Shown here piece by piece: positions 61,101 through 64,000 of a stretch of 64,000 nucleotides of DNA. The stretch is taken from assembly GCF_048066175.1 (NCBI RefSeq), contig NZ_JBLTXA010000002.1:248001-312000 (forward strand), given 5' to 3'. This stretch comes from Niveispirillum fermenti. Its GTDB lineage: Bacteria > Pseudomonadota > Alphaproteobacteria > Azospirillales > Azospirillaceae. The notes under the pieces were generated by a model. That model was not told where the DNA came from and did not search any database. It saw only the letters and a program-made list of their open reading frames with translations. The translations under genes were made by a program, and so were the position numbers. The first letter of the stretch is position 1. Each line of letters starts with the position of its first letter.

Positions 61101-61682
61101 CAGCGCGGCAGCAACCAGTCGCTGGAGACCGGTACCGCCGGCGGTATCATCGGCTGGTCGCGCTGGGCCGACGGCATCACAGCCGGCAATTACCATGACG
61201 GCCCGCAATTCGCCCGATCCGGCAAGCAGGGCATGCATCTGGTCCATGGTGATCCGGCCACCGGCCTGCCGACCGGCGGAACCGTCACCTACACGCTGGC
61301 GGGGGCGACCAGTCCCACGATCCGGGACGGCTCCGCCGATCCGGGCACGATGACGGGCAGCGCCGCCGTCGCCTTCGGCAGCACGGCCCGCGTCGGGCTG
61401 GACATGATGGTGACGATCGGCGGACACGGCTATGCCGTCGCCACCAATGGCGGTGTTGCGAACCCCGGCGCCAGCCAGATAGCCGTGGGGGCCGACATGG
61501 GCTTCCGTGCCAACGACCTGGCGGCCACGGCCGGCGGCCCGGCCTGCACGGGCACCACCTGCACCGCATCGGTGACCGGCTTCCTGGCCGGAACCGGGGC
61601 CAGCCATATCGGGATCAGCTACACGATCAATGGCGGCACTTTCGACAAGCAGGTCGATGGTGCCGCCGTGTTCGGCCGCTGA
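58122..61682 (+). CDS. FecR-domain exoprotein with 24-residue helical repeats and three tandem barrel-like domains
   Basis: 1186 residues (GTG at 58122, AAGGA 4 bases upstream; ATG at 58131 possible). Signal peptide to ~residue 33 (ALPALAS). FecR-like domain ~35-165 (VGQSRRAPLVPGQQVTT, NGTILSFVQGGSFTV). Residues 243-410 are seven 24-residue repeats; a Pro-rich linker (PVDPVDPENPPP) follows. Three related domains follow (about 446-683, 699-937, 938-1186), each with IGRxxNG, GGTVTYxLxxATxPT and one Cx4C pair: C636/C641, C887/C892, C1142/C1147, the only cysteines in the protein. The barrel-like ends (GTFDAKMAVAWG, GSAAVAFGS) recall TbpB/HphA-type Slam substrates. No lipobox, so secreted rather than lipidated. 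Function unknown. Confidence 0.85.
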   Translation: MTKMNKPFRAARMAALLLTGTALTLPALPALASSGQILTMDVGQSRRAPLVPGQQVTTTSAATQVIMTNGTILSFVQGGSFTVGNDGILDIHAGNATVLAAREPITVRLPGGGAAALSQGASGNFTIAVDGFTGSVLTGRVDVTAAGSSRSFDAGQAWQATGGQAPDRVFANAAQAVPAVASQRQAGIAAAAANGQPVGLGQALAAVGASGDVVAAATRLQASAQNPALASFPAADAATLANYAASLASLYGAPAFQGAGPDLVRTYLSYLGQGGLPGDFQAAYGDLVSRYLELLRAGGVPADFAGASETAINAYLEYIRSTGALSSLSEPDRALIGQYLSFLRNGGAVADFTALYTQAISAFLEHVKAGGLPSAYAGLSLELVRQYLEMLQSTGLLQGLLGAQAEFLTAYLAYLQTGADPDTFPGLPEQPVDPVDPENPPPVATPIRVAGSTVAILPDRDVHMPIGAQEVGFVDGMPESIPDGRSIIVTDEATFADVHVDDRFFIGRLTNGKFRQFQRDHILNADQGVHYAYLRTDGTTLPAGGTVTYGLVAATRPTFASGASAAGTFDAKMAVAWGAAPKVGLAGTLAMPGDATYAFTSDGGVAGAAQTGITLSGYGQNAYQFNSALTGTGRACTGGDCGIRFLMQPGGPDAQALAVTYATSGGDGLDRITGAAGFAAMQDPGPGPEEPGETPPVSNARAYAIVAQTSQARAMTVTQQVVTVSPGGLPTRIGNYDVSGASLLDRQENTQQGWEIGRFGNGAVALGSQTYTLGTGQAAHFALAGPLSNIPTDKRIDYSLHAYSKPTYADGSAIREARLDGRLAVIFGRNTWGYQASLALIDDEGARNYNFGLPGGVESANRVFTINNGVVSLEGLSSNLTTDDARCTDNACRVQFNLVLGGDGAENAAGAYQINRGGQGQTNGMLSGAVLFRDIAKGGGIVDPVTGTERTNQFVVYAGSAIGIDQRDKVTTTTQPDGTLDKYVWTINPKEAPQRGSNQSLETGTAGGIIGWSRWADGITAGNYHDGPQFARSGKQGMHLVHGDPATGLPTGGTVTYTLAGATSPTIRDGSADPGTMTGSAAVAFGSTARVGLDMMVTIGGHGYAVATNGGVANPGASQIAVGADMGFRANDLAATAGGPACTGTTCTASVTGFLAGTGASHIGISYTINGGTFDKQVDGAAVFGR
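58848..59351 (+). repeat. seven tandem 24-codon repeats within the FecR exoprotein
   Basis: Repeats start at residues 243, 267, 291, 315, 339, 363 and 387; most begin YL[ES]xL or a variant and contain a GG[LVA]-P/x turn about 8-11 residues in. A partial eighth copy (YLAYLQTGADPDTFPG) follows. The DNA copies are diverged, so the repeat is old and kept at protein level. Confidence 0.85.
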
Positions 61683-61685
61683 GCC

Positions 61686-61721
61686 AGACGGGCCGGATGG
61701 TTGCAGCCATCCGGCCCGTCT
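61686..61721 (+). terminator. terminator of the exoprotein gene
   Basis: Perfect 15-bp arms (AGACGGGCCGGATGG and its complement) with the loop TTGCAG, 4 bases after the stop, followed by ATCTT. The kinase gene downstream must then have its own promoter. Confidence 0.8.
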
Positions 61722-61801
61722 ATCTTCACGGTTGCCGTGTCCTGGCCGGAGAGGCCATATTCCATTGACCTGCCGCAGAGTCCGGCCGCCGACAGGTTGG
61801 C

Positions 61802-63991
61802 ATGGGGGATGAATTGCTGCCGAGATTGACACCCGTTGCCGTCCTGTCCCTCTTCACCACCCTGGGCGTTCTGGCCGTCCTGGCCCTGGTGGCGACCGCG
61901 GTGAACCAACCCTGGCTGGGTCTTTCCCTATCGGCGGACGCGGATGGCAACAAGGTGTGGATCGCGGCCGTCGATCCGGACGGCCCGGCAGCGGGCCTGC
62001 CCGCGCCCGCGCACCTGCTGTCCCTCCGTGGCGCCGATGGCGGGGCGCTGGCGCTGCGGACCGGGGACCTGACACCGGAACCCGACATCATCGAAACGTA
62101 CGAGGACATGCGTGCCTTCTTCCATCGGCAGACGGCCATCCGGCAGATGCTGGGAAGCGGGCAGGTCGGGCTTGAGCTGGTCATGGCCGACGGCAGTACG
62201 CACTGGCATGAAATGCTGCCTGCGCCCCACCGATTGCCGGACAACATGCCGGCGGAATTCTGGTTGCAGGTCCTCGTTGGCTTCACCAGCTACATGGTGG
62301 GCATCTGGGTCTGGTCCCTGCGGCCGGGCGACACGGGCCCGCGCCTGTTCGCCATCATCAGTACAGCCATACTGATCTTCGCGGGGGCCGCCGCCATCTA
62401 TTCCACCCGCGAACTGGCCATTGATGGCAGCCTGTTCCGTACCCTTTCCAGCATCAACCATGGTGGTGCGCTGCTGTTCGGGGCCACCATGATAGCACTG
62501 CTTCTGTCCTATCCGCGGCCTTTGGTGCCTGCCGGCTGGCGGCTGGTGCCCATCGGGGTGTTTGGCCTGTGGTGGCTGGTGGACACGATGCATCTGCTGG
62601 ATGGACCGCCGGCCGGCTCACATCTGCCCACCATGATCGAGATGCTGGGCATTGTCGCATGCGCCGGGCTGCAATATTGGTGCACCCGGGGCGATCCGCG
62701 GGCCCGCGCCGTGCTGCGCTGGTTCGGCCTTTCCGTGACGGTGGGGGCCGGTCTGTTCGTGATGATGATCATCGCCCCCAATCTGGTCGGGGCCGCCCCT
62801 GTGATGTCGCAGGGGCACGGGTTCCTCTTCTTCCTGCTGATCCATATGGGGCTGGCACTGGGGGTCGCCCGTTACCGGCTGTTCGCCCTGGATCGCTGGG
62901 CTTTCCGCATCCTTTTCTATCTCGTTGGCATCCTGCTTCTGATCCTGGTGGATGCGGTACTGATCTATGTCGTCGCGGTGGAGCGCGCACCGGCCTTCGG
63001 CCTGTCACTGCTGCTGATCGCCTTTCTCTACCTGCCTTTCCGGGACACCATGGCGCGCTGGCTCTCCGGGCAGCGGCGGGCAGACCGGGGCCGGTGGTTC
63101 CAGCAGGTGGCCGACGTGGCGCTGGCACCGACGGGGGCTTATCGCCGCTCCCGCTGGGCGGCCCTGCTGGAGGAGGTGTTCTCCCCCCTGCGCATCATGC
63201 CCGCCGATCCGGTGAACATGCCCGCACTCACCTCCGAAGGGCTGGGCCTGCTGATCCCCGGCATCGGCAAGGCCGGAGCCGGGGAATTGTCGCCCCTGCG
63301 CCTGGAATATGCCCAGGCCGGCCGGCGGCTCTTCTCGCCGCGCGATGTGGCGCTGGTCGGCGAACTCTGCGCCATGCTGGCCCACATCATCGAAAGCCGC
63401 CGTGCCTATGAACAGGGTGTGGCGGCGGAGCGCGGCCGGATCACCCGCGATATGCATGACAATATCGGCGTGCAGTTGCTGGGGGCGTTGCACAGCCGCG
63501 ATACCGCCCGCAAGGACGGACTGATCCGCGAAACCTTGAGCGATCTGCGCGACATCATCAACAATGCAACGGGCAACGGCGCGCCATTGGGCGAGGTGCT
63601 GGCCGACCTGCGGGTGGAGATCGTCGACCATCTCTCCGATGCCGGCATTGAGGTGGATTGGGACGCCCAGCCCGTGGGGGGACTGGATCTGGCTCCACAG
63701 GCCATCCATGCCCTCCGCTCCATCCTGCGGGAGGCATCGGGCAACATCATCAGGCATGCCGGCGCCCGCTCGGCCCGCATCTCCATGCGGCGGGAGGATG
63801 ACTGGCTGGTCGTGATCATCCAGGATGACGGGCGGGGCTTTGACCCTGCGGACGTGCAGGCGGGCAACGGTCTGGTGAACATGCGCACCCGGATGTCGGG
63901 TCTGAAGGGACAGGTTGCCGTCGCAAACGCCCATCCCGGCACCCGCATCACCGCCCATTTCCCCCTGGCCGGCACGGGAGAGACGCCATGA
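61802..63991 (+). CDS. multi-TM sensor histidine kinase, HisKA_3 (NarX/LuxR-class)
   Basis: 729 residues. One N-terminal TM (~10-32), an extracytoplasmic PDZ-like segment (~33-145, DGNKVWIAAVDPDGPAAGLPAPAHLLSLRG), then about nine TM helices (155-420), a linker, and the HisKA_3 dimerisation helix with His552 in RITRDMHDNIGVQLL. The HATPase_c domain has REASGNIIRHAGARSARI (N box), DDGRGFDP and GNGLVNMRTRM (G boxes). Its stop overlaps the next start (ATGA). It probably senses an envelope signal tied to the upstream Slam/FecR locus. Confidence 0.92.
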   Translation: MGDELLPRLTPVAVLSLFTTLGVLAVLALVATAVNQPWLGLSLSADADGNKVWIAAVDPDGPAAGLPAPAHLLSLRGADGGALALRTGDLTPEPDIIETYEDMRAFFHRQTAIRQMLGSGQVGLELVMADGSTHWHEMLPAPHRLPDNMPAEFWLQVLVGFTSYMVGIWVWSLRPGDTGPRLFAIISTAILIFAGAAAIYSTRELAIDGSLFRTLSSINHGGALLFGATMIALLLSYPRPLVPAGWRLVPIGVFGLWWLVDTMHLLDGPPAGSHLPTMIEMLGIVACAGLQYWCTRGDPRARAVLRWFGLSVTVGAGLFVMMIIAPNLVGAAPVMSQGHGFLFFLLIHMGLALGVARYRLFALDRWAFRILFYLVGILLLILVDAVLIYVVAVERAPAFGLSLLLIAFLYLPFRDTMARWLSGQRRADRGRWFQQVADVALAPTGAYRRSRWAALLEEVFSPLRIMPADPVNMPALTSEGLGLLIPGIGKAGAGELSPLRLEYAQAGRRLFSPRDVALVGELCAMLAHIIESRRAYEQGVAAERGRITRDMHDNIGVQLLGALHSRDTARKDGLIRETLSDLRDIINNATGNGAPLGEVLADLRVEIVDHLSDAGIEVDWDAQPVGGLDLAPQAIHALRSILREASGNIIRHAGARSARISMRREDDWLVVIIQDDGRGFDPADVQAGNGLVNMRTRMSGLKGQVAVANAHPGTRITAHFPLAGTGETP

Positions 63992-64000
63992 AACAGGTGC
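63988..64000 (+). CDS. start of an overlapping gene, probably the partner LuxR-type response regulator
   Basis: Only four codons (MKQV) are visible before the window ends. The ATGA overlap with a HisKA_3 kinase strongly suggests a NarL/LuxR-type regulator; the sequence itself cannot show it. Confidence 0.4.

Overview
The window is a 64 kb piece of a GC-rich (roughly 65% by eye) alphaproteobacterial chromosome. The tig-clpP-clpX block, adjacent glnB and glnA behind a -24/-12 promoter, a K+-independent H+-pyrophosphatase, the pssA/psd pair and several long TonB-dependent receptors fit Rhodospirillales, most likely an Azospirillaceae-type organism (Azospirillum, Niveispirillum, Nitrospirillum). 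The assignment is inferred from gene content only; no 16S is present. I see no phage, transposase, integrase or CRISPR array.

Left part (1-6.9 kb): an accessory uptake/efflux cluster with a partial TonB receptor, an NADP oxidoreductase, a glutathione transferase, two MFS carriers and a GntR/UTRA regulator, with AT-rich candidate operators in its gaps. 7-24 kb is mostly housekeeping: clpX-clpP-tig, tRNA-Leu, an AceE-like E1/transketolase, NAD(P)HX repair, tRNA-His, glnB-glnA, an ABC-2 permease, phospholipid synthesis (psd-pssA), then a TetR regulator divergent from an SDR and an acyl-CoA dehydrogenase.

Middle (24-36 kb): GDP-fucose synthesis (gmd-fcl) with a glycosyltransferase and a SulP carrier; a ROK regulator, ROK sugar kinase and AGE-type epimerase that together look like mannose-to-fructose-6-phosphate catabolism; and a divergent citrate synthase pair in which one member carries an N-terminal DNA-binding domain, with a perfect 10-bp inverted repeat between them.

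36-49 kb: H+-pyrophosphatase and a FliL-like protein, then a pectin/uronate regulon: LacI regulator, 2-keto-4-pentenoate hydratase-like protein, secreted pectate lyase, KDPG aldolase, a large TonB receptor and KDG kinase. Copies of a TGACACCGGT-type operator lie upstream of the hydratase, the lyase and the receptor/kinase pair. Two copies of a composite multi-hairpin element sit in 3'-3' gaps at 35.8 and 48.3 kb.

49-56 kb is the lower half of phenylacetate catabolism (paaZ, paaG, paaH, paaI, paaJ) with an IclR regulator and an alpha/beta hydrolase. The right end (56.3-64 kb) is the most unusual part: a Slam/DUF560-like outer-membrane barrel, a 1186-residue FecR-domain exoprotein with seven 24-residue repeats and three tandem barrel-like domains each holding one Cx4C pair, then a multi-TM LuxR-class histidine kinase and the first codons of an overlapping gene, probably its response regulator. 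I regard this as the best candidate for an undescribed surface or secretion system.
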